A stretch of DNA of 64,000 nucleotides from Platycnemis pennipes (GCA_933228895.1 OW121852.1:121391544-121455543), one strand, 5' to 3'. Counted from the stretch's first letter, positions 37,166 to 49,429 are shown. Program-made: numbers and translations. The notes: generated by a model from the sequence alone, not told the origin.

Positions 37166-37408
37166 AGGGCTAAATATAATTCGATTCTGCTTTTATCGCT
37201 GTCAGTCCTGGATTGCCTCCACTCTATTTGTTTCAACTTTTTTCTCTTATACGCTCTCTTGTATATTCAGCCAGTAAATAATTATATTCTTTCCACTTAA
37301 TTATTTTTTTCGGTTTAGTGTATCACGTCTCTATTGTAAAGAGTGGTGTTTTTTTCTTTTGCTTACGTCTCATTGGCTTGACTCGTTTATCTCGGTGAAC
37401 ACACCACC

Positions 37409-37560
37409 GTCTACATCTACAACTACGCAACACTGTTCAAGCCACCGCGAGGGTGTGTGGCAGGGGATGAAGATCACCAAGCATGCACCACTGATATGCA
37501 AATAGGCTTACTACATGGAAACAACGTGTTCTATAACAGGGTCTCATGCAGCTAGATGGT
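37409..37560 (-). repeat. LINE-type 3' tail element, copy 1 (short form)
   Basis: On the plus strand the copy reads ctacatctac, then caagccaccgcgagggtgtg, then ggcaggggatgaagatcacc and tatgcaaatagg. The same order is found at 50352-50490, and the first part at 44001-44065. Read on the minus strand it ends in a GATGTAG-type simple tail, as LINE and SINE 3' ends do. This copy carries no reverse-transcriptase remnant. It shares about 60 further bases with copy 3, beginning at gatatgcaaatagg. Confidence 0.65.
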
Positions 37561-39115
37561 TATATCTAAATGTATCTACATAAAGGATTATTGGTTATAA
37601 TGGCATTTATCGAAATATATTTATCTGTATTAACCACCATGCATCGTCTCTTTTAAAACCCCCCTTTCGAAAGCAAACAATAGTATAATTATCCGTTATT
37701 TCATCCCCTTATTTAACCTCTTAAATGTTTCCAACGGAGACTACCGTTTGGTGAAGCTTGGAGATCAAAATACAATAATAACTGTACTCACCCACGCATA
37801 AGTATCCTCATCCTGCCTCATGGACGTATGTGTGTACGATGTTATATTGCTTCTATCTCACCGGACATCTACTTATTCAAAGCTGAGAGAACACATTTCC
37901 CTGCGGTGATGGCTTTTGGTAGATTAAGTTCATTGCCAAGCGGCCCTGAAAGGTTTCCCGCCAGAGCTGTGACTGAGTAAATCCAGTCCTCCTACTACTT
38001 GACTTCCCGCCCTCCTCTGTCTATTCTATCTCCTGATTGACCTTGCATACCGTGGATTGTGCATCAAAATGGTGTCGCTCTTTATTCGCGAAGGATCGGG
38101 GGCGGTGCAGCCCAAAGCCGGATGCTTCGTGAATGAGCGTGCGCCCTTATTGTGTGCGCGAGTTCTCTCGATCACTTCGTTGCCGTTGGCGATGCGGCGG
38201 AATCACCGACAGACCAAGTTTGCGATGAGAATGAGACACTAGGCACCATTCGGTGGGAAAGGTCTTAATTGAGTCCCTACTGTGTTCAGGTCGAGCTCCG
38301 GGTGCATTAAAAACAATTTAATTCCATATCACCCTGAGATATGTGGAAATGCCCAACCCTCCACCGGCTGTTAATGAGAAGAAAATACTATAAGAGGGCT
38401 CCGTCTTTTAGTACCTAAAAATGGTATCTTATTATTTTGAGCAACACTTAAAGTAACGGTCGCAGGGTATCAACAATGCAATGTAAAAGGTTTTATTTAA
38501 TTGCATAGGTATCCTGCTATAGCCATTTCAAAATGTTAATACAGCCTAATCTTGGACTAAATTTTCAGTGCTTTGCATTATTAAGTAATGCTAAATCTTC
38601 GTTTTTCATTTAAATGCATGGTTTATAAAACTAATTTTCACTTCAGCTTATTTTCCTGTGCAATTAATAATGTGAAATTACATAAAAATTGATCACCAAA
38701 TGACTTGTGTTTTGTGCCAAGTTGTTTTATTCTTACATTATTGTGAGAAAACCGGCAATGATCCAAAAAACACAAAACATAATTGTTTTCAAATGTATTT
38801 AAAACAAAGTTATGCCACTATAGTAAATGTTAAACGTAATCGCATCACGGTATGGAGATTGTATAAAAGTGTGGGCGGGGTACTTGGTCGGATAAAACTC
38901 GAGGGTGTCACGACGTGGGGAAGAAAGAAAATCTTCGTACATCACGAGGTTCTTACGAAGTGAGCATACTCATTAAAAACTAAAGCAATGCTCCGAAAAA
39001 CTTAAACAGCGGAAGGTAAGAGTTTTTCGGGGAAAGCCCCAAGCGAACACGGGATGTTTTCAAGGGCTCCTCCGGTGCCTTAAAGGGGTGGAAAAAAAGA
39101 GAAATGATACAGATT
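37561..39115. other. AT-rich stretch
   Basis: No recognised gene. The 87-codon frame at 38700-38963 is unassigned. Confidence 0.5.
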
Positions 39116-39870
39116 GACCGCTTCCGACTCCATCTACCGCAAGATCCCCCTTCCCAACTCCCCCCGACCACAGAACCGCCCACCTATCCACTGGGAGCCG
39201 ATCCAAGCCAAACCCGAAGCTGACCCCTGAACACGACCTCACCCCCACGAACCACACTCCCTTCCTTTCCCCCAGTACACTACTTCCGTCAATTCCCAGC
39301 TGAGTCGACTGACCTTTCCACGCTACAGTCTCTCGCGTCCGAGGTCACCCACATACACGGATCCACACGCGTCTCCTCCCACCCCCCCTCTCCTCCCCAA
39401 CATGCCCCCTGCCCTCCCACACTCCTGCCCCGCTTCCGATCGCAAGCTCCGTTTCCATCCCTCCTTCCACCCCACCCCCTAGCCTTCTCCACCGCTTCTT
39501 CCACCCCTCGCTACAAGCTCAGCTTTCCCACCTAAGCCCCCTCCCTTCCGCCCAAGTCCACCACACACTCTCTCTCTCTCTCTCGGCAGCCCCTGGCTTC
39601 TCCATCCCTTGGGCCCTGAGGATTCCGGCTCCCCCACCCGCCGACAAACGAGGCATTGTTCTTCCAAGGCGATCGCCCCACTCTCCTTCTCCCTCCTCCT
39701 CTTCTTTCTTCCCATTGACAGAAACCTTTCCAGTCGGATTCGGACGCAGCTTCCGCTATCGGAATCTCAGACAACACCGGAGCAATTACGTCACTCTTGC
39801 CGCTTTCCCCATTCTCGCCTTTTCTTAACCCTTTTCGTCCTCTTTCCGCAAATTGTGCGGAACGGTTCTG
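39116..39870. repeat. C/T-rich polarised block with (TC)n
   Basis: About 750 bases are pyrimidine-rich on the plus strand, including a (TC)8 run at 39569-39584. Frames on both strands are open by composition. Confidence 0.6.
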
Positions 39871-40565
39871 TTTTTTGTGAGTTCACTGGATATTTCCGTC
39901 AAAAGGAGAATTCCTTGTGCGGAAACCTTTTCAATCATTTACTACGCAAACATGTACACCTTTCTTGAGCTTTCTATCAAATATAAGTACGAGAATTTAG
40001 GCAACTGTTTCTTCAACTTAATTGAGGCAAACGTAGAAAATGCTGTTCGAATTAAATTAACCCGAATAGGAGGGGCATAACGCAAAAAACATTAAATTTT
40101 CATTGATTTCATTAATTGTTCTGACAGTTGCGCTCAAAGCTTAATCAAAATTATGCCGGTCCAAGAAGATTATTTATATTTCTTTGATATATTTCCCTTT
40201 TTTCAGTCTTATTTATTATGTGCTACCATAATAAATTTGGGTCTTTTGGTGGAATGCATCTCATCTCTCTTCCTTGTGGCTTATAGAGTTAGGTATTAAG
40301 TTTCTCCAACTCTAAGGTTCCTTCAAACTTCAACTTCCAACCCTTAGCCTAATCCTAAGAAAAACATAACACTCGTATCAGAGTCGTTACCACACTGAAT
40401 ACCGTGGCTGGTCTCTATTCTTTCGTTTAAAACATGTTAATGAATTCAGTTTAAATATGCAGCGAAGCTGATTTTTTTACCGATATTAGTATCATAATAT
40501 TTATGTTACAGCGAGAAATGCATACGTGGAAGTAAGGAAAAAATGCATCTGAACTTGAGTAGGTT
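39871..40565. other. AT-rich stretch
   Basis: No recognised gene or repeat. Confidence 0.5.
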
Positions 40566-40569
40566 TATA

Positions 40570-40970
40570 GGTGGCAGTGAGATATGGACGATGACGGCAA
40601 AAGAGAAGTAATTGCTGGAAACATTCTTAATGTGGTGCTACAGAAGAATGATGAAAATCAAATGGATCGGCCGCGTTACTAACTAAGAGGTTCCTAAGAG
40701 AAGGGGAAAACATAGTCTTATAAAAACCGTAAAAGACAGGACAACTTAAGCGGTCGTCTTTTGAGGCATGATGGCCTGATTGAGACAGTCGTCGAGGGTA
40801 AAGTGGAAAGATTGGGAAAGGAAGACCTTGCATGAAACATATCGCGCAAGTTGTTAAGGATGTGTATGAGAAGAGTTATGTCGCTAAGAATGCTATGCAT
40901 AGGTTGGCTGATAAAAGTTTCATTTGGGCAACTACGTAAACGAATCTTAGGGTTGTTGACACATGGTGAT
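40570..40970 (+). pseudogene. decayed non-LTR retrotransposon (RTE-like), C-terminal region
   Basis: Conceptual translation across stops and at least one frameshift gives, in order, GSEIWTMTAKEK, MWCYRRMMKIKWIG, LLRHDGLIETVVEGKVE, IAQVVKDVYEKSYV and MHRLADK. This is the diagnostic block after the reverse-transcriptase domain in RTE-type and related LINEs (consensus roughly YGSETWT..MWCYRRM..I.W...RHDGL...GRP). The copy is broken by stops within the first 30 codons and cannot encode an enzyme. Related tails lie at 60258-60525 (plus) and 62128-62335 (minus). Confidence 0.75.
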
Positions 40971-42345
40971 GATTCATCAAATATTTAATTTAAAATTATA
41001 GTAGGTAGTGTAATATGTCCCCCTGCACCGCAATACACATTTAAAATAATTGATGCAATATCATCCTGAAAAGAAGAACCACAGTTAACGACTTTTATTG
41101 ATCTTGAAAATCAATTCTTAAGTAAAGAATAAGGTTCTGGCAAGAAATAAATTATTGATATATTCTATGTACACCTCTTTCCTTATTGCCCTTATTTCTT
41201 CCTTATATGAAGGCGCAAGAAAGCTTAATCTGTATTCTGTCCTTAACATTTGACGAACTGAAATAAATGTAACTGAACTTTTAATGTATTAAACAATATA
41301 AGTTGATCACCTTTAACTGATCAGTCGGCAGAAAATTTATTTAAATATAAACCACAAATATAGGCAGGTAAATCTTACTCACCGCACTTAATGGCAGTTT
41401 TGAACTCCTGAAATTATGTAGGATCGTCTGAAGATGACTAAATTAGCGTTTTTTAATCCTCGTATCTTCCTGTTCTCGGTGTTAGAAAGGAAATTATTGT
41501 ATGTGTACCTCATGATAGTGAAAGAGGATTTCTGTATGCTTAAGATACTAGAAGGAAAAAAATTTGCTTTGAGCTGGAAACATTAAAATTAATCGTATCT
41601 GTGTCATTATTGCCGGTATTTGTAGTTTACCAATTATGTCAAGGTTACTTGAAATACATCTAATTTATATTCTAAACTTTGGAAAAAAAGTTTGGTTTTA
41701 AAACACATTTTCTCTGAGAATGAATTAATTTGAATCGAAACTACTAGGTTTGGGGAATGAAATAAAAAACTGTGAAGTATTGACACTTTTTTGGGGGAAA
41801 TATTGTGGAATGACTTTGTTTGGGCGTATTAATCACAGTAATAATCACTTTCTTCATTTGGGGCCACATAACTCCTCGTCAATTATAATTACTATATTTT
41901 AATAAGATGAATAAGGGAATGATAAATACATTTTTTAAATATAAATGACGGTAGAAAACCATTTCTATATTCACAATATATAAAAAAAACAATAAATATA
42001 AAGCTTACTAATTACACATGAGGTAATGGCAAATAAAATATACTGAAATGATTCGTTACAGCAAATATGCATGCAAATTTGTATACCTACAGGTGTAGAA
42101 AAATTTCGGGTTGAAAAACTCGATAGGAAATCGTCAATGAAACTGCTATGTTTTTTCTTAGTTTTGAAATTTTGGTGAAATTTTAATTAAGCGGAAACTA
42201 GGTTTTCTTGCGGTGAATAGCCAGATAGAAGTTTTCAAATCGTGAAACACACTTAATTTACTCACGGCAGTCAAAAGAGGCAGAAGTCATGGCTGTCAAC
42301 ATAATCAGAAAGCAGTGAAAAGAGATCTTTCGTAGGTACCTACTC
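40971..42345. other. AT-rich stretch
   Basis: No recognised gene or repeat. A taggtaccta palindrome lies near 42334. Confidence 0.5.
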
Positions 42346-42770
42346 TCCGTTTTAGCGCTAGGGTGAGGACGGTCTAGGAGGAAACAGTTGCTGAAAGTGA
42401 CAGAAAGGAGGCATTTGGGGGCCTGTCCCTAGACCGGAGAACCTCCCATAATAGTTTCCACAGACCTCACCAGAGGACCCGGAATGCTCAAATGAAACCG
42501 TGGTCGGCCATTTGTGTGTGACTCCCGCCCCCCTCCTCTTGGCTTCCAGTTTGGTCGCCCCCCCGTGGTGCACTAAGCAGCGGCAGAGAGGCCAGCGCCG
42601 CCTTCTCAACTTCTTCGGAGCCTCCGGACTCAACTGCCAACCTGAAAAACTCGTCCAGACGTCCTGGGATTCCAACGAAGCCGCGACGCTGAGCATGAGA
42701 GAGAATTTTTCATTGCGTGAGCGATCTGCCTTTAGCACCGCAGTGACTACCTGAAGAGGTCCAAAGGAAT
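42346..42770. other. CpG-rich patch with overlapping frames
   Basis: A 126-codon minus-strand frame (42358-42738) and an 84-codon plus-strand frame (42500-42754) overlap. Neither is recognised. The minus-strand product is Ser/Pro/Arg-rich without a visible domain. The patch could include an exon or island, but nothing decides it. Confidence 0.25.
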
Positions 42771-43995
42771 TCCTCTCGGATAATTTGCGCCTCCATCTTT
42801 TATTTTAAATCCACCGTCAGTTTTGAAGGTGAGGGTCGATTGGTGGATTGCTGGAGTTGACTCTTTCGTACGCCTCTAAATTTCGACGGAAAAGTTTCTT
42901 CGGCTCCTATTCTACTCGCTCGTTAAAGCCGACTCTGAGCGAAAAATGAGTGCAGATAGTTAGGAGACTATTCAAATAAGGATTTGCTTTATTGGCGAAA
43001 GAATTGCACGGTAGTTAGGGGAGTGCACTAACTTCTCGGAAGTTTCTCGTCTCCTCTGTGGGTAGTCATTTTTCATTTGCACTCTAGCTCTCACGTGGGC
43101 GTCTAATGGCTTAGGTTTGCATGAGGGATCTTTTTCACGTAGCCCAGGCGTTTGGAATCAATGGTCGTAAATATCTAACTCCCACCGAACGGTATAGAAA
43201 TTGTATGAATCAGTCAGTGATTCAAAATGTCGGAAGAAATAAAATACAAGCATTGTTGCAGAAGAATATTGGTTTAAACACGTAGAACTAACGACCTTCT
43301 CATGTCCAGTAGGTGCTGATTTCTTTAAAGGGCTAGGAAACTTTCGACAGTTATCATGCCATATTCAAGAATGTGCTAGTGATAACCAGGGATCTATTTA
43401 AATCGTATTCTACATAATATCGTAAAGCTACCGCGAAGATGCGTAACAGAGGTGATTCAAATGCAAGATCTATGGACTAGGACTAGTCACAAAATTGAAA
43501 TAGACGTATAAATTGACCACGACCTCAATTATTTTGTGATTATGTTTAAACCTTGCTGAAACTGGAGAGTAGGAAATGGGCGTAGACAATGAACATTTTC
43601 ATTGCATATTCTTGCTGAATGGGCAATGCGGGTTACTCAACGACGTATGATTGAGAGCTTTGTTCACTTGTGCGAAGAAACGTCAAGGTTTTGAAGATTT
43701 GAGTGAGGGAGCTTTTTTCTTATTCTAAAATTTACTAGTCAGCAGTCATCTTTCAAACAAATATTTGCCATTCTTTCTCGGGATGTTCCTTCTTAATGTT
43801 AAGAATGGGGCAGTATCACCTTCACTACCAATTCTTTGGACAAATTTAATTCACAGAATCATACATGCGGTCGTGAATCTCATGCGCTACGTGATTTATG
43901 CATCCCATTCAGCGTAATATATCCAGCGTAGAGGAAAGGTGGAAATTAGGAGAAAAATAATCTTTTCCGATGAAAAGCACAACGAAGATTATTAT
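42771..43995. other. mixed stretch
   Basis: No recognised gene or repeat. Confidence 0.5.
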
Positions 43996-44000
43996 GAATC

Positions 44001-44470
44001 TGCATCTACATAATACCCTGCAAGCCACCACAAATGTGTATGGCAGGGGGTGAAAATACACCAAATATGCATTGTTTATCATACTCAAAAGTATTAGTAA
44101 CTCTATTCTTCTCTAAACTTAAAATTAAAATAGCAAAGAAAACATACACAAACATGCTGTCCATTGGGTTAGCTAGGGTTATATCTATAGTATGGAATAT
44201 ATTTACAGCTGTTCATACCCCAAATTGTACGTGTGAAGAAGAACATTTTGAATCTGTCGGTTAGGCATTCAGTTTCTCTAATTTTGTGATTACGGTCCAG
44301 TCTACTAAAGTAAATTGGAGTTCGCAAAAGATTTATAACGCCATCAGTGAAAATATTGCCTTGGAATTAAGTTAAGAGATTAAGTCTAAATTTTAAACTA
44401 CGGGCCGATAATGCTTCCCATTCTTAAATAGGTACACACGTTGTAGTCCCACAGATTAGTCTGATAGGCT
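44001..44470 (-). pseudogene. decayed LINE with reverse-transcriptase C-terminus and 3' tail (copy 2)
   Basis: On the minus strand one frame, interrupted by two stops, reads EWEALSARSLKFRLNLLT, then FQGNIFTDGVINLLRTP, IYFSRLDRNHKIRE and FKMFFFTRTIWGMN. The last block corresponds to the FFPRTIREWN motif at the C-terminus of many arthropod Jockey/CR1-group LINE proteins. It is followed by an AT-rich spacer and a tail, HTHLWWLAGYYVDA in translation, whose DNA matches copies 1 and 3 and ends in GATGCAG. Stops make it non-functional. Confidence 0.75.
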
Positions 44471-45240
44471 AACTGCTATTTTTCTAACTACATCAAGAAG
44501 CTTATTTATTATAGCTTGTGCCCATGTCAGCTTGTATACATCAACTGATAAAATAATTCTTGAATACCACATTTTCATTGGTGTTGATACAATATTTTCA
44601 CTGGTAATATTAGTTTACAAGACCATGTGAAACTATTTGTACAAATGAAGCATGGGCCCTTTCGATACCATGCCTGTGAACGAATTAGGAAACAAAACAG
44701 GCATAGATTACTTATTAAATCTCCGAAAAAAATTAACCGTGGAAATTTCCTAAATCGTTTTGATAGATTTTAGGGTAGGTAATTTTGCAGCTTGCCATGA
44801 ATAACTAATAGCATCGAAGTATAATGGTCAATTTTAGAGCTTATAATACTGCGAAATGTATATTTCCTAATTTTATTCACTCTGTACTTGAAATCGAAAT
44901 TTTGATCAATTATTTTTCCTTTGGTATTCCTTTTTACATTCTTCCCATCGCTTCCTTATTTACTGTCAATAATTTTTTAAAAGGTGCCATACCTATATTA
45001 CGTCTCCTACAAAGTACATAGGAAAAATTTAGGATATATCATTCTACACTTTAAACCTTGAGTACCTGTCGAGAAAACGTCAATTTCATGAAATAAAGTA
45101 ACTCTTTGTAGTTACTTCTTTTGTCTGTACGCTTCAACAAGGAAAGCATGCCATACGACACCATCACCACTGTTTTAATCATACCAGAGATTGATTTGGG
45201 TTGTGAGTCAGTGAAAAGAAAAGAGTAAAGCAACTATTAA
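44471..45240. other. AT-rich stretch
   Basis: No recognised gene or repeat. The 65-codon frame at 44824-45021 is hydrophobic by AT-rich composition. Confidence 0.5.
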
Positions 45241-45244
45241 ACCC

Positions 45245-45326
45245 AAAGGATTGTGATTTCACACAGCAGGGTAGAGGGACTAAACCTATAGTCCCTTTAC
45301 CCTGCTGTGTAGAATCTATATCTTTT
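45245..45326. ncRNA. long near-perfect hairpin, precursor-miRNA-sized
   Basis: The arms 45261-45282 and 45289-45310 are 22 bases each and pair with a single mismatch around a 6-base loop (aaccta). A bulge is followed by five more pairs (45255-45259 with 45312-45316), and after a 4-by-4 internal loop a further block pairs at 45245-45250 with 45321-45326. The fold spans 82 bases. This is the size of a precursor miRNA hairpin, but the stem is nearly perfect, which also fits a small foldback transposon. Transcription is not shown by the sequence. Confidence 0.5.
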
Positions 45327-45403
45327 ATAGTCCCCGTCCCTGGACCACCTCTGGTTTCCCTGTTACCGAGGAAATCACTTAGCTTTGTTGGGATTTGTAA
45401 TGC

Positions 45404-45470
45404 CGAAAAACATCTCCCGGGATTCGAACCCGGAAGCTCCAATCAGAAGAAAAACGCTATGCAACAACGA
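45404..45470 (-). repeat. tRNA-like Pol III unit (SINE head or tRNA relic)
   Basis: On the minus strand an A-box-like GTTGCATAGCG (45455-45465) is followed by a perfect B box, GGGTTCGAATCCC (45419-45431), inside a foldable T-arm CCGGG/CCCGG. A TTTTT terminator (45404-45408) lies about ten bases beyond the T-arm. The acceptor and anticodon stems do not form, so it is not a working tRNA. The 82-nt hairpin begins about 80 bases downstream. Confidence 0.5.
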
Positions 45471-45660
45471 TGGGACAGTTTTCTGCGAAAAGTTAGCAGC
45501 TTCTCTAACATTCTCTCAGTCAATCTCCAGTAGGGAAAAGGCCTTGATTAGTATTCTCTCTTTTCATATGGGGTGTGGAAAAAGAGCCGCCCTTGATGGC
45601 CTTAATCGGAGGAAAGAGCGGCTGGTGATGAAAGTGCGCTAAAGTTTGCGTCTGTCGTGC
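45471..45660. other. unassigned spacer
   Basis: An 85-codon plus-strand frame (45385-45642) crosses the tRNA-like unit and is unrecognised. Confidence 0.4.
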
Positions 45661-46460
45661 AAGCGGGTGGATGGATAAGGGTCGCGAGTGGGGGGAGGTA
45701 GACCTCTCCGGCAGCCTCGGAGAGCGAAGAAGCCCTTCTTTGGGCCCTTCGAGGGACCGGGTGATGAGGAGAAGGTGGGAAACGCAGCCGACGGGGATAG
45801 GAAGTGTCCCTAGGAAGGGAAAAGTGGGGGGCGGGGGGGTTCTTGGAGGAAAGATAACAATCTCGGAGGGTTTTACTGCTCTATCGATATGTAATCTTAG
45901 CGTCCCATCTCTCTGCGCCCTCCTCCCTTCTCCCCATCCCTCTCATTCTTTATTTAATCTCTCGCCCTCTCCCCGTTTCCTCCCTCCCCTACTCTCCTTC
46001 CTCCATCCTTTATCTCCTCTCCCGTACGCCTACTCATCCTCTCAGTAATCTCCTTGGCATTTTCTCTCCTCCGTGGAGAAAAATTTTCGAGGAAGGGCGG
46101 GAGGGAGAGACGACTCACCTTTTGTATGCCGGTCCGTCTTTCCCGTTCCTTCTTTCTTCTCCGGCGCGTCGGCCGACCTCCCTCCCACCATATTCCCCCA
46201 CCCCGCCCCAACCCCCTCCCGCTCCCACCCCGCTCGCCTTTCTCCTTCATTTTTCCCGTCACCCTTCAAAATTCTTAAATACGCCCCACCTGAGGATGTC
46301 TTAAAAATAAAGGGTGGTATTTTTTATAGGTGGGTGCCCCGAAATGAATGGGGCAGAGAGTCCTTGCGAGGGAGGAGGGGGTATCGTAAAAGGAGGAGGG
46401 TAAGAAAAAAAAGGAGAGCCTTCGTGCATATGAATACGGAGTGGCTACTTCCGTGATAAA
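45661..46460. repeat. G-rich then C/T-rich polarised blocks
   Basis: Purine-rich plus strand at 45661-45870, pyrimidine-rich at 45900-46290, and purine-rich again at 46350-46430. Frames up to 127 codons are low-complexity. Confidence 0.5.
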
Positions 46461-47480
46461 AACATTCCTAAATTTTAATATCCCACGGTGGGTCTCATAC
46501 GGGAAGATTTATGGCGCTGAAGAGCTAAGCTTTGGGATGATAGTGAAACAAACTCGTGAAATAAGAAGCACCCACAATCTTGATGGTATTGTGCCGTCAC
46601 GTGTATAGCCTCAGAGATATTTGGAGTCAAACGCCTATCCTTTTCCGCAAAAGCTACTCACAAAAATGTTTACCAATACATCTACATGCGAAAATACTCC
46701 AGTGCGCGTTGGGGGCGAATGAAAGTATACGCCGTGAGTGATGCATTGGTCTCCTTGGCTGTGCCTAGTCAGAAAATTAATGGAACTCCTATCTCATAAT
46801 ATCTATAGTGTCGCTCCGTTTTTATTTACTCTTATTTACTTTTTAGCTTTCCCGTGAAAATCCTTTGGATTATTACTTCATTTCCTCTTTAATGAAATTG
46901 GAACTAATCCGAAAATAATTTTAGTTGTTATCAATGTGGACTTCAGTCATTGGTTCATCTAATATTTCTTGTAATTCATTCAATTCCCCCGCTTCACAAT
47001 CTGACCCCATATGTCAGAGAAATTCTACACTTTAACAATCACTTTATAGAATCATTTTGTAGCCTAACTAGAAAATGCATGGACCAGAAATACTTAGAGC
47101 ATTATAAACCTATTTTTTGCTGTCAAGTAATCGCTGCTTTGCAGTATGACCTAATGACGCATCTAATAATGTCGATATTGTGGCAAACCTTTTTATTTTC
47201 CTGTATTTGAGTTCCTGAATTAAATATTCTTGGGCATGAAAATATCTCGTATTGCAGAAGGTACTGCGGTAAACATAACATCGTTTAACTCCTAGCTTAC
47301 TTTAGCAACTTACTTCTAAATGGAAGTATAGCATAAATACTTTTGGAGGAACTGACCTTCACAGCATCTCAAATTGTACTCACTGGGCCACCCGCAGTTG
47401 TCTGTAGGTACTTGAGCATGCACGGGGCATACTGAATATTCCTCGCGAACCATATGCGGTAATTAATTAATTTACATTCG
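46461..47480. other. AT-rich stretch
   Basis: No recognised gene or repeat. Confidence 0.5.
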
Positions 47481-47790
47481 CGAGGAGGGTTTCGTTCAGA
47501 CGTGGCAGTTAGTCAACCGCTTGACAGCACAGCGGAGTTTGGTTATCAATGGAACGTGATGGCGTCGAGGCCGCTCTTGAGCGATCGACAAGATGCTGCC
47601 TGCCCCAAAGATCCTCGTCCGAGGGTATTTAGTGATTCCGCTCGCGCTCCTGTTCCTACAATCACCACTTCCAGTGCGACGCCTCGAGAGTCTGCGTCCG
47701 TTTCCAGAAACGAGAATCCTTAAACGAGACTGAAGGAGTTCTGGCTGAGGACTGCGGCGCGTGCAGTCCCCTCTCTCTCCATTCCCCCAC
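47481..47790 (+). other. CpG-rich patch with a 73-codon Ser/Pro-rich frame
   Basis: The plus-strand frame 47502-47723 encodes a hydrophilic Ser/Thr/Pro/Arg-rich product. It lies in locally GC-rich, CpG-containing DNA flanked by AT-rich DNA. This is what a 5' exon of an unknown gene might look like, but I find no splice donor, TATA box or homologue. Chance remains likely. Confidence 0.18.
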
Positions 47791-49050
47791 TGAGTCGTTT
47801 ACGCCGCTTTATAGGTTGGTACTACCAATCACACGTCCGTCGCAGTGGAAAAAATGCAGCCATCTGGATGGAAGTTAATGAACTCCATAAATTAAGAACC
47901 AGAACTTCTCGGTAAGCTGGAAAAATTTCTGAGAAATCACCGCGGTGTTCTGAGAGATCCGAGGATAAGAAGTCGTTCGAGAACGAGAAAACCATGTGGG
48001 AATCAGATCACTATGCTCGGAAAGTAAATTCCTGTACCGGAATTTAATGAGTAGGTATAATATAGGAATGGAAGACATAACTCCCAAGCATTATGAAATG
48101 CTTTCGTAGAGATATACTGTGTGGTATTTAAATGCGTATTTACTTGAGATTATAGTATTCTGCATCAAGTGCGATGTTTTATCAGCCTCTAGTATTCTAG
48201 TTTGCCACTTAAAGAGTTTTGTTGCAGTCACCAAAGGTGGATCAATTCAAGGTAAATTCCATCTGAAATATCTTGTGTTGATAGCCTATTAATGTTCTCT
48301 GTCTTACCGGTCATAATGCTTTCATGGAAGGGGGATAATTTCCTTTATATGTTTTTTGTGCTTTTGTGCTGTGTTTATATGTTTATGTTGGTGCATAGAA
48401 GCTTTTCATAAGCTAGCATTTTGGCTCGGTTTGTGTGGACATTTTTCTTAACCCACAGTGCACCTGGCTAGATCCAGTACCTCATCTCGCAGTCACGTTC
48501 CTGCCGACCCTAATATACATTGATATTATAGCAAAGCAGTGTGGCCATATCGTTGTACACAGTCGAAACATTATGGAATTCTTTTCCATGCAAAATATTT
48601 TTACAAGAAAATCATTTTCATCTGGAAGGGAATACCATCACAAGATGTGATGTTAGTTCATGCTCTTTGACTCTACTGAGGTTTTTGCGGCAATTTTACT
48701 TTCGCAGTCCAATGGAAAGTACCGAGTGATGCTAGTCGAGAAAACCCTTCCTTTGATGTGTAGAAGCATAAAAAATTCCTCAGGGAAGATTTCACCCAAG
48801 TCTAAAAATATTCTTGCTTGTGCCCATATTTACATAATATTATATCCTTGGGAAACGAACTGTAAAAAATAGTTATTCCCTTAAATGAACGGATCACAAC
48901 CCGGAAGTTGTCTCTCAAGCTTGGGGGATGAAAATATTTAATGTAAGCATCCATACACTGGATGAGCACCGTAGTTTTCGTCAAAGAAACTATTCAGGAA
49001 TGATGAGAAACAGTCCTCGAATATCCATCGCTGAAATGTCCCCTCAGCAT
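47791..49050. other. AT-rich stretch
   Basis: No recognised gene or repeat. Confidence 0.5.
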
Positions 49051-49051
49051 T

Positions 49052-49285
49052 AAGTTCCCGCTATGGCTTCACTTTCTTTTCCTGTGATTTTCACCTCGAG
49101 TCTCAGAAATGGCTTCTGTCGATTTACGGTCGCCCCTTCCCCTTACCCCTTCTCACGGCCCTACCATCGAACCCCTCCCTTCGTGACGTCACGTACCGCG
49201 ACGCCTTCAAGCCCCTGCTGTAGCTGTACTTTCTTTTCTTGTGATTTTCACCCCAAGTCTTAAAATGGCTTCTGCCGATTTACGG
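49052..49285 (+). repeat. two-copy tandem repeat with a CRE palindrome between copies
   Basis: A unit of 77-78 bases (49052-49129 and 49209-49285) occurs twice, 157 bases apart, at roughly 80-85% identity, including actttcttttcctgtgattt and atggcttctg. The spacer holds a perfect 12-bp palindrome, cgtgacgtcacg (49182-49193), which contains the CREB/ATF consensus. Both copies contain an ATG followed by GCTTCTG. Confidence 0.65.
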
Positions 49286-49429
49286 CAACTGCGAGCGCGT
49301 GTAAAAAGCTTTCCCGATCGCCTTTTTGAAAGCGTTAAATACCGAGACTCTTCATTCTCGTGCGTGGATGCATCTCCACAAGGAAGCAAAAGCCCTTATG
49401 CGGTCGGACATATCGTGCTCGTAAATTAA
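49241..49429 (+). CDS. unrecognised 62-codon frame in the second repeat copy
   Basis: The frame can start at 49241, or internally at the ATG in the second repeat copy (about 49265), giving MASADLRQLRARVKSFPDRL and a short remainder. The first repeat copy begins a similar product, MASVDLRS, but soon stops. Composition is balanced and hydrophilic. No domain is visible. Frame similarity at both copies may simply reflect DNA duplication. Confidence 0.15.
   Translation: MIFTPSLKMASADLRQLRARVKSFPDRLFESVKYRDSSFSCVDASPQGSKSPYAVGHIVLVN

Noticed and set aside
11630..42345. Repeated taggtaccta palindrome (near 11636, 33469 and 42334)
   Set aside because: Three or so copies of a 10-mer with no shared flanks. 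It may be a genome-wide word bias but is not a feature here.
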